Counted from the stretch's first letter, positions 1 to 8,420 are shown. The stretch: DNA of 13,412 nt from Acidobacteria bacterium UBA823 (GCA_002296225.1 DBHR01000080.1:83095-96506), one strand, 5' to 3'. Program-made: numbers and translations. Notes: generated by a model not told the origin, from the letters alone.

Positions 1-46
1 GGGGCTAACCAGGATGCCTAGCAGTGGAAAATTGAGCGGTTCGTGG

Positions 47-75
47 TTGATGACGTGAGCAGTGCGTGTTATGAT
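47..75 (+). promoter_or_regulatory. Candidate sigma-70 promoter for the protease-pur operon
   Basis: A -35-like TTGATG (47-52) is followed after exactly 17 bases by TATGAT (70-75), which matches five of six bases of the -10 consensus. Transcription would start near 82, giving an untranslated leader of about 87 bases before the first gene at 169. The surrounding 168 bases have no convincing gene, and the match is unusually good for a GC-rich genome. This is inferred from consensus only; an upstream gene ending before the window could also read through. Confidence 0.5.
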
Positions 76-168
76 TAGGTTTCTGAGTCGTAGACTTAAT
101 TCCTTTTTGATCAATAACTTGCGAAGCTACGTTCTCTTGCGGCACGAGTCAAATCTTTTCCACTGCCG

Positions 169-1446
169 ATGATCGTTCGTGAGGTGGTTAACGACGGCCT
201 GCGCCTCATTACTGAGTCGATGCCGCATGTCCGCTCGATAAGTATCGGCCTTTGGCTCACGCGCGGGTCCCGCCATGAAGGTCCCTCTCAGTCAGGGATT
301 TCGCACTTCATTGAGCACATGCTTTTCAAGGGCTCGACTTCGCGGTCAGCCCAGGAGATTGCGCAGGCGATCGATTCAATCGGTGGCCAGCTTGATGCCT
401 TCACTGCAAAGGAGTACGCGGGCTACTACGTGAAGGTACTCGACGCCAATCTCCCAGAAGCGCTCGACATCCTGTCGGATCTCGTACTCCGTCCAGCGTT
501 TCGCGAGGAGGACATCGAGCGGGAAAAGAAGGTCGTTCTTGAAGAGATTAAAATGGTCGAGGACACGCCTGACGACCTCGTCTACGAGCTATTTACGCAG
601 CAGTTTTGGAAAGGCCATGCCCTAGGCCGACCGATTCTCGGCGTGCCAGACAGCGTATCTGCATTCACGGCTGACGAGCTCCGTGGGTTCTTCGAACAGG
701 CCTACGTCGCGCCAAACGTGGTCATTTCTGCGGCTGGGAACCTCGATCATCCCCAGTTACGCAGTTTGGTCGAGACGGCGTTCGCCGATCTTCCAGCAAC
801 TGGGCCACCGGTGTCGTGGGTGCGACCCGACATGGCGCCGAAGCTCGATATTCGGAACAAAGAACTCGAGCAGAGTCACATTTGCCTCGGTACTGCTGCC
901 TACCAGCAGGACCACCCAGACCGCTATGTCAGTTATCTGCTGAACACAATATTTGGTGGTTCAATGAGCTCTCGCCTGTTCCAGCACATTCGCGAGGAAC
1001 GCGGCCTGGCCTATGCCGTTTCCAGCGGGCAACATGTCTATCGCGATGGTGGCGCGCTGATTGTCTATGCCGGTTGCGCGACGAATTCGGTTGCCCAAGT
1101 TTTGGACTTGGTCGTCGACGAGATGCGCGGCTTGGCCGAGACGGCCGTACCGGCCGAGGAGTTGCAGCGAGCGAAGGACCACTTGAAGGGGAGCCTGATG
1201 CTGTCGCTGGAGAACACGTCATCCCGGATGTCGCAGTTGGCGCGCCAGGAGCTTTTTTTCGGCGAGCAGGTGGGTTTAGACGAAATCCTCGAAAGCATCG
1301 ATTGCGTGACGACCGAAGACGTCCAACGCGTAGCTCAAGATCTCTTGGCGGACGGCCCGCGGGTCGTCACGGTGTTGGGTCCGTCGGCCGGACTCGACCT
1401 ATCGGCGGAGCGGTTGGGCATCGGCCTAGCGAACGTCGTCAAATAA
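169..1446 (+). CDS. M16 family zinc peptidase (insulinase/processing-peptidase-like)
   Basis: A 425-residue metalloprotease of family M16 (pitrilysin/insulinase clan, similar to mitochondrial processing peptidase beta and Bacillus YmxG/MlpA). The inverted zinc motif HxxEH is seen as HFIEH at residues 46-50 (H46 and H50 bind zinc, E49 is catalytic). A glutamate pair at 125-126 in VLEEIKM supplies the third ligand. A C-terminal M16_C-type half follows, with the GGSMSSRLFQHIREERGLAY block near residues 265-285. The length is normal for single-chain bacterial members, which act as dimers on short peptides, probably in the cytoplasm since no signal peptide is visible. The ATG at 169 fits the usual family N-terminus (NDGLRLITE), though no Shine-Dalgarno sequence precedes it. 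It is the first gene of the run, 13 bases before the next. In other bacteria this family often follows pnp; that gene is not in view. The cellular substrate is unknown. Confidence 0.93.
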   Translation: MIVREVVNDGLRLITESMPHVRSISIGLWLTRGSRHEGPSQSGISHFIEHMLFKGSTSRSAQEIAQAIDSIGGQLDAFTAKEYAGYYVKVLDANLPEALDILSDLVLRPAFREEDIEREKKVVLEEIKMVEDTPDDLVYELFTQQFWKGHALGRPILGVPDSVSAFTADELRGFFEQAYVAPNVVISAAGNLDHPQLRSLVETAFADLPATGPPVSWVRPDMAPKLDIRNKELEQSHICLGTAAYQQDHPDRYVSYLLNTIFGGSMSSRLFQHIREERGLAYAVSSGQHVYRDGGALIVYAGCATNSVAQVLDLVVDEMRGLAETAVPAEELQRAKDHLKGSLMLSLENTSSRMSQLARQELFFGEQVGLDEILESIDCVTTEDVQRVAQDLLADGPRVVTVLGPSAGLDLSAERLGIGLANVVK

Positions 1447-1459
1447 ACGCCAGGCGCCA

Positions 1460-2362
1460 TTGGAGGATGGGGCCATTTCTATTGAGTTAACGGTCCTCGG
1501 AAGCGGCAGTAGCGGAAACGCCACACTGGTGAGCGGCGGCGGTGCTTGTGTGCTGATTGACACCGGCTTGAGCTATCGCGCCCTGCGGCAAACGCTGGGT
1601 GAACTCGGCGTTGAGGTTGAGATGCTCTGCGCGGCGCTCATTACCCACGCCCATGTCGATCACGTGAGGAGCGCGGCGATGCTTTCGGAGAAGCATGGGA
1701 TCCCGATTTACACCACGGCGGCAACCCGTGCCGCTTGGGGCAACGGCGTAACGAAAATCACGAATTGGGGCCGGCTGTCGTCCGGAAGCCCTGTGAGTTT
1801 TGGCGCGATGCAGTTTATCCCGTTCGGCGTCTGTCATGACGCCGACGACACGATCGGATTCCGGATCAAAACACCGGACGGCGCGATCGGATTTGCCACC
1901 GATGTTGGACAGATCACCGAGGACCTGATCGCCCAGTTCAGGGGATGTCGCCTACTGGTGCTGGAATCGAACCATGACAGCGAGCTACTTCGCGTGAGTC
2001 CGTACCCGCCGAGTCTTCGGTCACGCATCGGCGGTGACGACGGGCATTTGTCGAACGAGGCCGTAGCGGCGTTTGTCCACGACCATCTTGGCGCCGAGGT
2101 GCGCTGTATCGTGCTGGCGCACCTGAGCCGGATTAACAATCGACCGGAAATTGCCGAGTTGAGCTGCCGGGAGGCGCTCAGCGGAGTGGGGCGCGGTGAT
2201 GTTCGGATAGTAGTGGCGCATCGGAATCGCCTGACGCCGACGATTGACCTAGCCTGTCTGTCGCGCCCTTCGGAGCAGCCGGTGGTGTCGCGGTCGGGCT
2301 CATGTCAGACCCAGCTGCCGTTTCCTGACACCGAAGGCCCAAGCATCGAGGTTAACGGATGA
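1460..2362 (+). CDS. WalJ/YycJ-like metallo-beta-lactamase-fold hydrolase
   Basis: A metallo-beta-lactamase-fold protein of the WalJ/YycJ type, 300 residues from the TTG at 1460. Visible motifs (numbered from that start) are the N-terminal strand VLGSGSSGNA (12-21), the metal-binding HAHVDH (63-68), CHDADD (125-130), the ATDVG aspartate (148), LESNHD (168-173), GHLSNE (195-200) and LAHLSRINNRPE (219-230). The LESNHD, GHLSN and LAHLS blocks are characteristic of this subfamily, whose members are thought to be dinuclear metal nucleases or phosphodiesterases; Bacillus YycJ is linked to cell-wall and DNA-repair phenotypes. The start is uncertain. TTG 1460 has only a weak AGG upstream, while ATT 1475 has GGAGG at ideal spacing and would give the typical family N-terminus MSIELTVLGSGSSGN. 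The last ~45 residues after the core are less recognisable. Its stop overlaps the purB start (ATGA), suggesting translational coupling. Confidence 0.9.
   Translation: MEDGAISIELTVLGSGSSGNATLVSGGGACVLIDTGLSYRALRQTLGELGVEVEMLCAALITHAHVDHVRSAAMLSEKHGIPIYTTAATRAAWGNGVTKITNWGRLSSGSPVSFGAMQFIPFGVCHDADDTIGFRIKTPDGAIGFATDVGQITEDLIAQFRGCRLLVLESNHDSELLRVSPYPPSLRSRIGGDDGHLSNEAVAAFVHDHLGAEVRCIVLAHLSRINNRPEIAELSCREALSGVGRGDVRIVVAHRNRLTPTIDLACLSRPSEQPVVSRSGSCQTQLPFPDTEGPSIEVNG
1462..1466 (+). promoter_or_regulatory. Shine-Dalgarno GGAGG that bears on the start of the WalJ-like gene
   Basis: GGAGG lies 8 bases before an in-frame ATT at 1475 and inside the reading frame that begins with TTG at 1460. It is the strongest ribosome-binding match in the junction. 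It is well placed for an ATT start, and also for no other in-frame standard start codon. An out-of-frame ATG at 1467 directly after it opens only a 7-codon frame ending at 1490. Confidence 0.5.
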
Positions 2363-3678
2363 TCCCTCGCTACACCCACCCTGAGATGGGGCGCATCTGG
2401 ACTGACCAGCGCCGGTACGAGACCTGGTTGCTCGTTGAGACTACTGCGGCCGAGGTGATGGCCGATGCTGGCATGATCCCGGCCGACGCGGCGCGTGACA
2501 TCCGCGACCGCGGCGCCGTCGACGTGGCACGCGTCGAGGAAATCGAGGCCACGACCCAGCACGATATGATCGCGTTTACCACGGCCGTGGCTGAGCGAGT
2601 TGGCGACTCAGCGCGATGGCTGCACTTCGGCTTAACCTCGTCGGACGTGATCGACACTGCGCTGGCGCTCCAGATGCGGGAAGCCTGCGCCCTGCTTCTC
2701 CGGGATCTCGATGACCTCTCGGAAGTCATTGAGGCCCGCGCCAAGGAACACCGCCGGACTCCAATGATCGGGCGGACTCATGGCGTGCATGCCGAGCCGA
2801 TGACATTCGGCCTAAAACTCGCGCTTTGGCATGCCGAGCTGGCGCGCAATCGGCTACGGCTGACGCGGGCTCGCGATGTGATTAATGTTGGAAAGATTTC
2901 CGGTGCGGTTGGCACCTACGCGCACCTCGACCCAGCGATCGAAGCCAACGTTTGCGCACGGCTCGGTCTCATCGCGTCGCCGGTGTCATCGCAGGTGCTA
3001 CAGCGCGACCGGCACGCCGAGTTGCTAGCTGCGCTGGCGATCGCGGCCGCTTCGATCGAGAAATTCGCACTTGAGATCCGCGGTTTGCAGAAGACTGAAA
3101 TCGGCGAGGTCGAGGAACCGTTCGGGAAAGGGCAGAAGGGCTCGTCAGCGATGCCGCACAAGCGGAACCCAATCGGCTGCGAGCAATTGACCGGGCTGGC
3201 GCGTTTACTTCGAGCCAATGCCATGGCTGCGTTCGAGAACGTGGCGCTCTGGCACGAGCGCGACATCTCACACTCGTCGGTCGAGCGAGTGATCGTGCCG
3301 GACAGCTTCATCGTCCTTGACCACATGCTACGCCGTTTCACGCGGATTATCCGTGGGCTCACCGTGCATCCGGAGCGGATGCGCGAGAACCTCGAGCGAT
3401 CGCGAGGCATCGTCTTTTCCGGCACTGTGCTCTTGCAGTTGGCTCAGCGGGGTGTCTCACGCGAGCAAGCCTATGAGTGGGTGCAGCGCAACGCGATGCG
3501 GTCTTTTCACGAGGCGTCGGACTTCAAAGCCTTGCTACTGGCCGATGCCGACGTCACGGCCGTGTTGCCGGAGAAAACGATCGAACAAGCATTCGACCTG
3601 GATGCGCAGCTTAGGCACGTGGACGGGATTTTTGAGCGGGTGTTCAACGTGGATACTACTCTTGGAGGGGAGGCGTGA
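2359..3678 (+). CDS. purB: Adenylosuccinate lyase
   Basis: PurB (439 residues) performs two beta-eliminations of fumarate: SAICAR to AICAR in the main pathway and adenylosuccinate to AMP. It is a cytoplasmic homotetramer of the fumarase/aspartase superfamily. The sequence shows the superfamily signature SSAMPHKRNP (residues 262-271), whose serines sit on the mobile catalytic loop. Histidines at 68 (TTQHDM), 89 (WLHFG) and 141 (RTHGVHAEP) occupy the same positions as the active-site histidines known from Bacillus PurB. The length is that of the shorter Bacillus-type form. The ATG at 2359 overlaps the upstream stop by 4 bases, and the gene's own TGA overlaps the GTG of purS. In Bacillus purC lies between purB and purS; here the two are directly joined with no remnant. 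Confidence 0.97.
   Translation: MIPRYTHPEMGRIWTDQRRYETWLLVETTAAEVMADAGMIPADAARDIRDRGAVDVARVEEIEATTQHDMIAFTTAVAERVGDSARWLHFGLTSSDVIDTALALQMREACALLLRDLDDLSEVIEARAKEHRRTPMIGRTHGVHAEPMTFGLKLALWHAELARNRLRLTRARDVINVGKISGAVGTYAHLDPAIEANVCARLGLIASPVSSQVLQRDRHAELLAALAIAAASIEKFALEIRGLQKTEIGEVEEPFGKGQKGSSAMPHKRNPIGCEQLTGLARLLRANAMAAFENVALWHERDISHSSVERVIVPDSFIVLDHMLRRFTRIIRGLTVHPERMRENLERSRGIVFSGTVLLQLAQRGVSREQAYEWVQRNAMRSFHEASDFKALLLADADVTAVLPEKTIEQAFDLDAQLRHVDGIFERVFNVDTTLGGEA
3664..3673 (+). promoter_or_regulatory. Purine-rich Shine-Dalgarno of purS
   Basis: GGAGGGGAGG, inside the last codons of purB, ends one base before the purS GTG at 3675. Its first GGAGG (3664-3668) is 6 bases from the start, a good spacing. 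It supports the GTG start in the GTGA overlap with purB. Confidence 0.6.
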
Positions 3679-3941
3679 CAGTACGTGTGTTCGTGACGCT
3701 TAAGCCGTCGGTCTTTGACCCGCAGGGACGGACCATCGCCGACGCCCTCCACGCCATGGGCTACGATGGCGTGCGAGACGTGCGGCAGGGCAAGTATTTC
3801 GAGCTCGACCTTGACGCTGACACGGTCGATGTTGCTAAGAAGCTTGCAGACGAAGTGGCCGATAAGCTGCTCGCGAATCCGGTCATTGAAAGCTACAGGA
3901 TTGAGGTAGATGAAGGCGAGAAGCTAGGCTCGAGGAGCTAA
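3675..3941 (+). CDS. purS: Phosphoribosylformylglycinamidine synthase subunit PurS
   Basis: PurS (88 residues) is the small structural subunit of the three-part FGAM synthetase, bridging PurQ and the small PurL so that ammonia made by PurQ reaches the PurL active site. The sequence matches the family: VRVFVTLKPSVFDPQGRTI at the start, then GYDGVRDVRQGKYFELDL (about residues 30-47) and a closing NPVIESYRIEV strand (about 69-79). The length is close to the usual 80-85 residues. The GTG start overlaps the purB stop by 4 bases and follows a strong Shine-Dalgarno. purQ begins 19 bases after the stop. The presence of purS predicts a small-type PurL, which is what follows. Confidence 0.95.
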   Translation: MTVRVFVTLKPSVFDPQGRTIADALHAMGYDGVRDVRQGKYFELDLDADTVDVAKKLADEVADKLLANPVIESYRIEVDEGEKLGSRS

Positions 3942-3960
3942 GACCTCGCAGGCCCCTGTC

Positions 3961-4674
3961 ATGAAATTTGCCATCGTCGTGTTTCCTGGTTCGAACTGCG
4001 ACCACGATGCCTATCATGCGGCGAAGCACGTGCTTGGTGCCGACGCCGAATTTGTGTGGCACAAGGAGACCGATCTTAAGGGCGCCGATGTCGTCATCTT
4101 GCCCGGCGGTTTTTCCTACGGTGATTACTTACGGACCGGCGCGATCGCCCGATTCTCGCCGGTCATGGTGCCGTTGCTGGCGTTCGCAAAGACTGGCGGG
4201 CCCGTGCTCGGTATCTGCAACGGCTTTCAGGTGCTCCTTGAGGTTGGCTTACTGCCTGGCGGCATGCTGCGCAACCGGAGCGTCAAGTTTCAGTGTGAGC
4301 ATGTCTATGTCCGCGTTGAAGCACTCGACACGCCGTTCACGTGCGTCGCGGCTTCCGGGCAAGTCTTGCGCATGCCGATCGCGCACGGTGAGGGGAACTA
4401 CTTCGCGCCGCCCGACGTGATCGAGACACTCGAAGCCAATCGTCAGGTAGTGTTTCGCTATTGCGATGCTAGAGGGGCGGTCGTCGACGCGGCGAATCCC
4501 AACGGCTCAACTAGTAGCATCGCCGGTTTGTGTAACGAGCAACGGAACGTCGTGGCGTTGATGCCGCATCCCGAGCGTGCCTGCGAGTTGGCGGTAGGCA
4601 GCGTCGACGGCTTAGTCGTCTTCGAATCTACCGTTGCGGCGCTGACGGGTGACGGAATGTTACGGACTGGATGA
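3961..4674 (+). CDS. purQ: Phosphoribosylformylglycinamidine synthase glutaminase subunit PurQ
   Basis: PurQ (237 residues) is the class-I (triad) glutamine amidotransferase subunit of FGAM synthetase; it hydrolyses glutamine and passes ammonia to PurL. The N-terminus FAIVVFPGSNCDHDA, the PGGFSYGDYLR block (48-58) and the nucleophile elbow GICNGFQ with Cys86 are all present. The remaining triad members are His203 and Glu205 in MPHPERA. It is about ten residues longer than the Bacillus protein, with the extra length before the MPHPER block. The ATG at 3961 gives the standard N-terminus; the nearby ribosome-binding match is weak (AGG, 8 bases upstream). The stop lies about 25 bases before the preferred purL start, or overlaps it if the upstream GTG is used. 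Confidence 0.97.
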   Translation: MKFAIVVFPGSNCDHDAYHAAKHVLGADAEFVWHKETDLKGADVVILPGGFSYGDYLRTGAIARFSPVMVPLLAFAKTGGPVLGICNGFQVLLEVGLLPGGMLRNRSVKFQCEHVYVRVEALDTPFTCVAASGQVLRMPIAHGEGNYFAPPDVIETLEANRQVVFRYCDARGAVVDAANPNGSTSSIAGLCNEQRNVVALMPHPERACELAVGSVDGLVVFESTVAALTGDGMLRTG

Positions 4675-4699
4675 TCCAGCACGAGCCTGCGAGCGGTCC

Positions 4700-6943
4700 A
4701 TGCCAGTGATTGATTCCAAGACTCTCGAACACCATGGCCTGAGTCGTGAGGAGTACGAGAAAATCCTTGAGATCCTCGGCCGAGAACCCTCCCTAACCGA
4801 ACTCGGCATCTTTTCGGTCATGTGGTCCGAACATTGCAGCTACAAGAGTTCCCGAATCCACCTACGGACGTTGCCGACGACCGGCGCATGCGTAGTGCAG
4901 GGCCCAGGGGAGAACGCTGGTGCCGTCGACGTGGGTGACGGTCTCGTCGCTGTCTTTAAGATTGAATCACATAACCATCCCTCGTTCATCGAACCCTACC
5001 AGGGGGCGGCAACTGGCGTCGGAGGCATCATCCGCGACATCTTCACCATGGGGGCACGCCCGATAGCGTTACTTAATTCCCTGCGCTTCGGCCCGCTCGA
5101 TGACGCTCGGACGCGCGGTATTCTTGAGGGAGTGATCGCTGGCATCGGTGGATATGGCAATAGCATCGGCATTCCGACGATAGGCGGCGAGATTGCGTTT
5201 GAGGATAGTTACGCGGCGAACCCACTTGTCAATGTCTTCTGTCTCGGGATCGCAAAGGCCGGTACACTCGTCATGGGACAGGCATCGGGCGAGGGCAATC
5301 CGGTGTACTACGTCGGTGCGAAAACCGGTCGAGATGGCATTCACGGTGCAACAATGGCTTCGGCGGAATTCGATGAGCAATCGTCAGAGAAACGACCTGC
5401 CGTGCAGGTGGGCGATCCGTTCATGGAGAAACTGTTGCTAGAGGCGTGCCTCGAGTTGATGCAGACCGACGCGCTTGTTGGGATCCAAGACATGGGTGCT
5501 GCTGGTCTGACCTGTTCGACATCGGAGATGGGCGCGCGTGGTGGCACGGGTATCGATATCGACGTGAGTCGCATCCCACAGCGCGAATCCGGCATGACTC
5601 CCTACGAGATCATGTTGTCGGAGTCGCAGGAGCGGATGCTGATGGTCGTCCGCCACGGGCGCGAGGTCGAAGTGGAGCGGATCTTTAAGAAGTGGGATTT
5701 GCACGCTGTGTCAATTGGCAAGGTGACGATGGACGGCCAGCTGCGCGTGCGTGAGGGGGATGCAGTCGTCGCCGAAATTCCGAACGGGAAGCTTGCCGAT
5801 GAGGCACCGCTCTACGACCGACCGATCGAGACCCCGGCGTATCTGGAGCGGTTGTGCTCCTTGGAGCTTAACGCCTTGCCGCCGCTGCCGACGACCGAGT
5901 CAGCACTGCGAACACTACTGGGTTCGGTCACGGTGTCTAGCAAGCGTTGGGTCTACCGCCAATACGACCACATGGTTCGTACCAATACGGTCTTGCCCGC
6001 GGGGATGGGTGCCGGTGTTGTGCGGCTCAAAGGTACGAACCGGGCATTGGCGATGTCGGTCGATGGCAATGGCCGGCACTGTTATCTTGACCCGCATCTC
6101 GGGGCAATGCTGGCCGTGGCGGAAGCAGCACGCAATGTTGCCTGCTCGGGCGCCTTACCGATTGCCGCCACCAACTGCCTAAATTTTGGCAATCCAGAGC
6201 GCCCAGAAATCATGTGGCAGTTTACACGCGCCGTGGAAGGGATCGGTGAAGCCTGCCTGGCCTTAGAGTTACCGATCACGGGTGGCAACGTGAGCTTCTA
6301 TAACGAGACCGACGGGCAGGCTATTTATCCAACGCCGGTAATGGGGGTTGTCGGCGTGATTGAGGACGCCACTCGTGTCCTCGGCCGGACGTTTCCGGCT
6401 GGAGAGTCGGCGATCTTGCTGCTGGGGAGCGGGCGTGGCGTGTTGGGCGGCAGCGAGTATCTGAAGACAGTCTGTGGGCAGGTTGCCGGCTCACTAGCCG
6501 ACTTGTCATTGGAGTCCGAACGTGCGCTTCAGCGGCTCCTCGTCGAGCTCGCTGCGGCCGGACTGATTCAATCGGCACACGATTGCTCAGACGGGGGGCT
6601 TGCCGTGGCGCTCGCCGAGTGTTGTTTCGACACCGGCAGCATGGGAGCCGAGTTGATGATGCCTGACGGCGGCGGTGAGGGAAGGGCCGATGCCATAGAC
6701 GCGTCCATTTTGTTCGGTGAGGCGCCTTCACGGGTGCTTGTGTCGGTCACCGACAGCGACTTTGGTGTCGTGCGCGCACGGGCCGAGGCCGCCGGTGTGC
6801 CGATCGCGGCCCAAGGGCGGTCCGGCGGCGACCGGATCCGTATCTCGATCGCCGGCCGACTGCTGCTTGATATGTCGGTCGTTGATGCCGAGGTCGCATG
6901 GCGGCAAGGATTGGAGCGATTCTTCGCCGACCGGGCTGCCTAG
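4700..6943 (+). CDS. purL: Phosphoribosylformylglycinamidine synthase subunit PurL (small type)
   Basis: The catalytic subunit of FGAM synthetase: FGAR + ATP + ammonia gives FGAM in step four of purine synthesis. It is the small type (747 residues from this start), which works with PurS and PurQ, rather than the ~1300-residue fused form. Numbered from 4700, the catalytic-histidine block MWSEHCSYK has H45, SHNHPS lies near 90-95, and QDMGAAGLTCSTSEM spans about 263-277. The second AIR-synthetase-like half carries TNCLNFGNPE (491-500), ITGGNVSFYNE (526-536) and HDCSDGGLAVALAE (about 627-640). The frame is open back to a GTG at 4649, which would add 17 residues and overlap purQ by 26 bases. I prefer ATG 4700 because homologues begin close before the LSREEYEKI helix. 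Neither start has a strong ribosome-binding site. purF follows after 34 bases. Confidence 0.96.
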   Translation: MPVIDSKTLEHHGLSREEYEKILEILGREPSLTELGIFSVMWSEHCSYKSSRIHLRTLPTTGACVVQGPGENAGAVDVGDGLVAVFKIESHNHPSFIEPYQGAATGVGGIIRDIFTMGARPIALLNSLRFGPLDDARTRGILEGVIAGIGGYGNSIGIPTIGGEIAFEDSYAANPLVNVFCLGIAKAGTLVMGQASGEGNPVYYVGAKTGRDGIHGATMASAEFDEQSSEKRPAVQVGDPFMEKLLLEACLELMQTDALVGIQDMGAAGLTCSTSEMGARGGTGIDIDVSRIPQRESGMTPYEIMLSESQERMLMVVRHGREVEVERIFKKWDLHAVSIGKVTMDGQLRVREGDAVVAEIPNGKLADEAPLYDRPIETPAYLERLCSLELNALPPLPTTESALRTLLGSVTVSSKRWVYRQYDHMVRTNTVLPAGMGAGVVRLKGTNRALAMSVDGNGRHCYLDPHLGAMLAVAEAARNVACSGALPIAATNCLNFGNPERPEIMWQFTRAVEGIGEACLALELPITGGNVSFYNETDGQAIYPTPVMGVVGVIEDATRVLGRTFPAGESAILLLGSGRGVLGGSEYLKTVCGQVAGSLADLSLESERALQRLLVELAAAGLIQSAHDCSDGGLAVALAECCFDTGSMGAELMMPDGGGEGRADAIDASILFGEAPSRVLVSVTDSDFGVVRARAEAAGVPIAAQGRSGGDRIRISIAGRLLLDMSVVDAEVAWRQGLERFFADRAA

Positions 6944-6977
6944 GCTGCTTTCACGCCGTGACTTGAACTCGGAGGCT

Positions 6978-8420
6978 ATGCCGTCCAACAACATGAGACG
7001 AACGAACATGCGCGACAAATTCAGAGACGAATGCGGGGTCTTCGGTATCTTTGGACACCCCGATGCTGCGAACCTCACCTACCTCGGGCTCTACGCTTTA
7101 CAGCATCGCGGGCAGGAAAGCGCTGGAATCACGTCCGCCGATGGTAAGCGGCTCTTCCTATCGCGCGCGATGGGGTATGTCTCGGATGCGTTCGACGAGG
7201 CCACGCTGCTTTCGCTTAAAGGGCCGTCGGCGATTGGCCACGTGCGGTATTCCACGGCCGGTGACAGCCGGTTGGTCAATGCGCAGCCGATTCTCATCGA
7301 CTGTGCGCACGGCGAGATCTCCCTATGTCATAACGGAAACCTGGTGAACGCACAAGAGCTTCGGGACGAGCTCGTGCGGCGCGGGTCCATCTTCCAGACT
7401 AGCAGCGACACGGAAGTCATCTTGCACCTCTACGCGCGTTCGCAAGCGCCGATGGCCGAAGATGCGATCATTGAATCGATTTCCCAGGTACGTGGCGCGT
7501 TCTCGCTCGCGATGTTGACGAAAGATAAGTTGGTCGCGGTGCGCGATCCGCACGGCTTTCGCCCGCTGGCGATTGGTGAGCTCGACGGTGCGACGATCGT
7601 CTGCTCCGAGACGTGCGCGTTAGACCTGATCGGCGCAACCCACGTACGCGACGTTGAACCGGGTGAGGTGTTAGTGATCGACTCGACTGGCATGCGATCT
7701 TATAAGCCGTTCGCCGACGCGCCGTTCGAACATTGCATTTTCGAGCATGTCTACTTCGCACGGCCAGACAGCAAGGTGTTCGGCCAGAGCGTAAACGAAG
7801 TCAGGACCGATCTCGGACGCCGACTAGCCCGGGAAGCCGGCGTGGATGCCGACGTGGTCGTGCCAATACCAGACTCTGGCGTCTGTGCCGCGCTTGGATT
7901 CGCAGAGGAATCTGGCGCGCCGTTCAAGATGGGTTTAATCAGGAACCACTACGTCGGCCGGACCTTCATTAGTCCCCAGCAGGCGATCCGGAACTTCAAG
8001 GTTAAGGTGAAGCTCAACCCGGTGCGGAGCATCCTCAAGGGTAAGCGTGTTGTGCTCGTCGATGATTCAATTATCCGCGGAACGACCAGCCGCAACATCG
8101 TAGGGATGGTCCGCGCGGCCGGCGCGAGCGAAGTACACATGCGCATCAGTTGTCCGCCGACGATCTCGCCGTGCTACTACGGCATTGACACCCCCCGCCG
8201 TTCGGAGCTGATTGGCTTCACGCACACCGTGGCGGAGATTCAAGAGTTCCTGGGTGCCGACAGCCTAGCTTATCTTGACATCGAAGGATTACTGAGCGCG
8301 GTGGGCTCCCGCCGCGGGGACTACTGCACGTCTTGCTTTACCGGTAAATATCCGGTCGAATTTCCACACGACGAAAACGCTTATCTCCAACTCGCGCTCA
8401 AGCTGCCTAGCGAATCGTGA
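6978..8420 (+). CDS. purF: Amidophosphoribosyltransferase (glutamine PRPP amidotransferase)
   Basis: PurF catalyses the committed step: PRPP + glutamine gives phosphoribosylamine. From ATG 6978 it has 480 residues. The Ntn glutaminase domain begins at the nucleophile Cys19 in ECGVFGIFGH, so an 18-residue propeptide would be removed. LQHRGQESAGI, the HVRYSTAG block and CHNGNLVN follow. The C-terminal phosphoribosyltransferase domain has the PRPP loop VVLVDDSIIRGTTS (358-371). Four cysteines, C253 (HCIFEHVYFARPDS), C399 (ISPCYYGID), C450 and C453 (YCTSCFTGKYP), fall at nearly the same mature positions as the 4Fe-4S ligands of the Bacillus enzyme, so this is the iron-sulfur, oxygen-sensitive type, probably inhibited by AMP/GMP-class nucleotides. 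Start choice is uncertain: GGAGG is only 2 bases before 6978, and in-frame ATGs at 6993 and 7008 would give propeptides of 13 or 8 residues. The frame stays open upstream into purL, but those residues resemble nothing in the family. Confidence 0.96.
   Translation: MPSNNMRRTNMRDKFRDECGVFGIFGHPDAANLTYLGLYALQHRGQESAGITSADGKRLFLSRAMGYVSDAFDEATLLSLKGPSAIGHVRYSTAGDSRLVNAQPILIDCAHGEISLCHNGNLVNAQELRDELVRRGSIFQTSSDTEVILHLYARSQAPMAEDAIIESISQVRGAFSLAMLTKDKLVAVRDPHGFRPLAIGELDGATIVCSETCALDLIGATHVRDVEPGEVLVIDSTGMRSYKPFADAPFEHCIFEHVYFARPDSKVFGQSVNEVRTDLGRRLAREAGVDADVVVPIPDSGVCAALGFAEESGAPFKMGLIRNHYVGRTFISPQQAIRNFKVKVKLNPVRSILKGKRVVLVDDSIIRGTTSRNIVGMVRAAGASEVHMRISCPPTISPCYYGIDTPRRSELIGFTHTVAEIQEFLGADSLAYLDIEGLLSAVGSRRGDYCTSCFTGKYPVEFPHDENAYLQLALKLPSES

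Noticed and set aside
1..168. Possible tail of an upstream gene such as pnp
   Set aside because: Frames reading in from the left edge stop at 21 and 58, but the few residues match nothing I recognise, so no partial gene is called.
816..1490. A 224-codon open frame in another + frame inside the M16 protease gene
   Set aside because: Arginine-rich translation typical of an out-of-frame reading of a GC-rich gene; the overlapping frame has the full M16 motifs.
2916..3425. A 169-codon antisense open frame within purB
   Set aside because: Low-complexity Ser/Arg/Ala composition and full overlap with the strongly conserved purB core; a shadow frame.
6717..6977. Upstream extension of the purF frame into purL
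   Set aside because: The added residues lie opposite the conserved end of purL, look non-biological (Arg/Pro/Cys-rich) and would bury the catalytic cysteine 105 residues inside.
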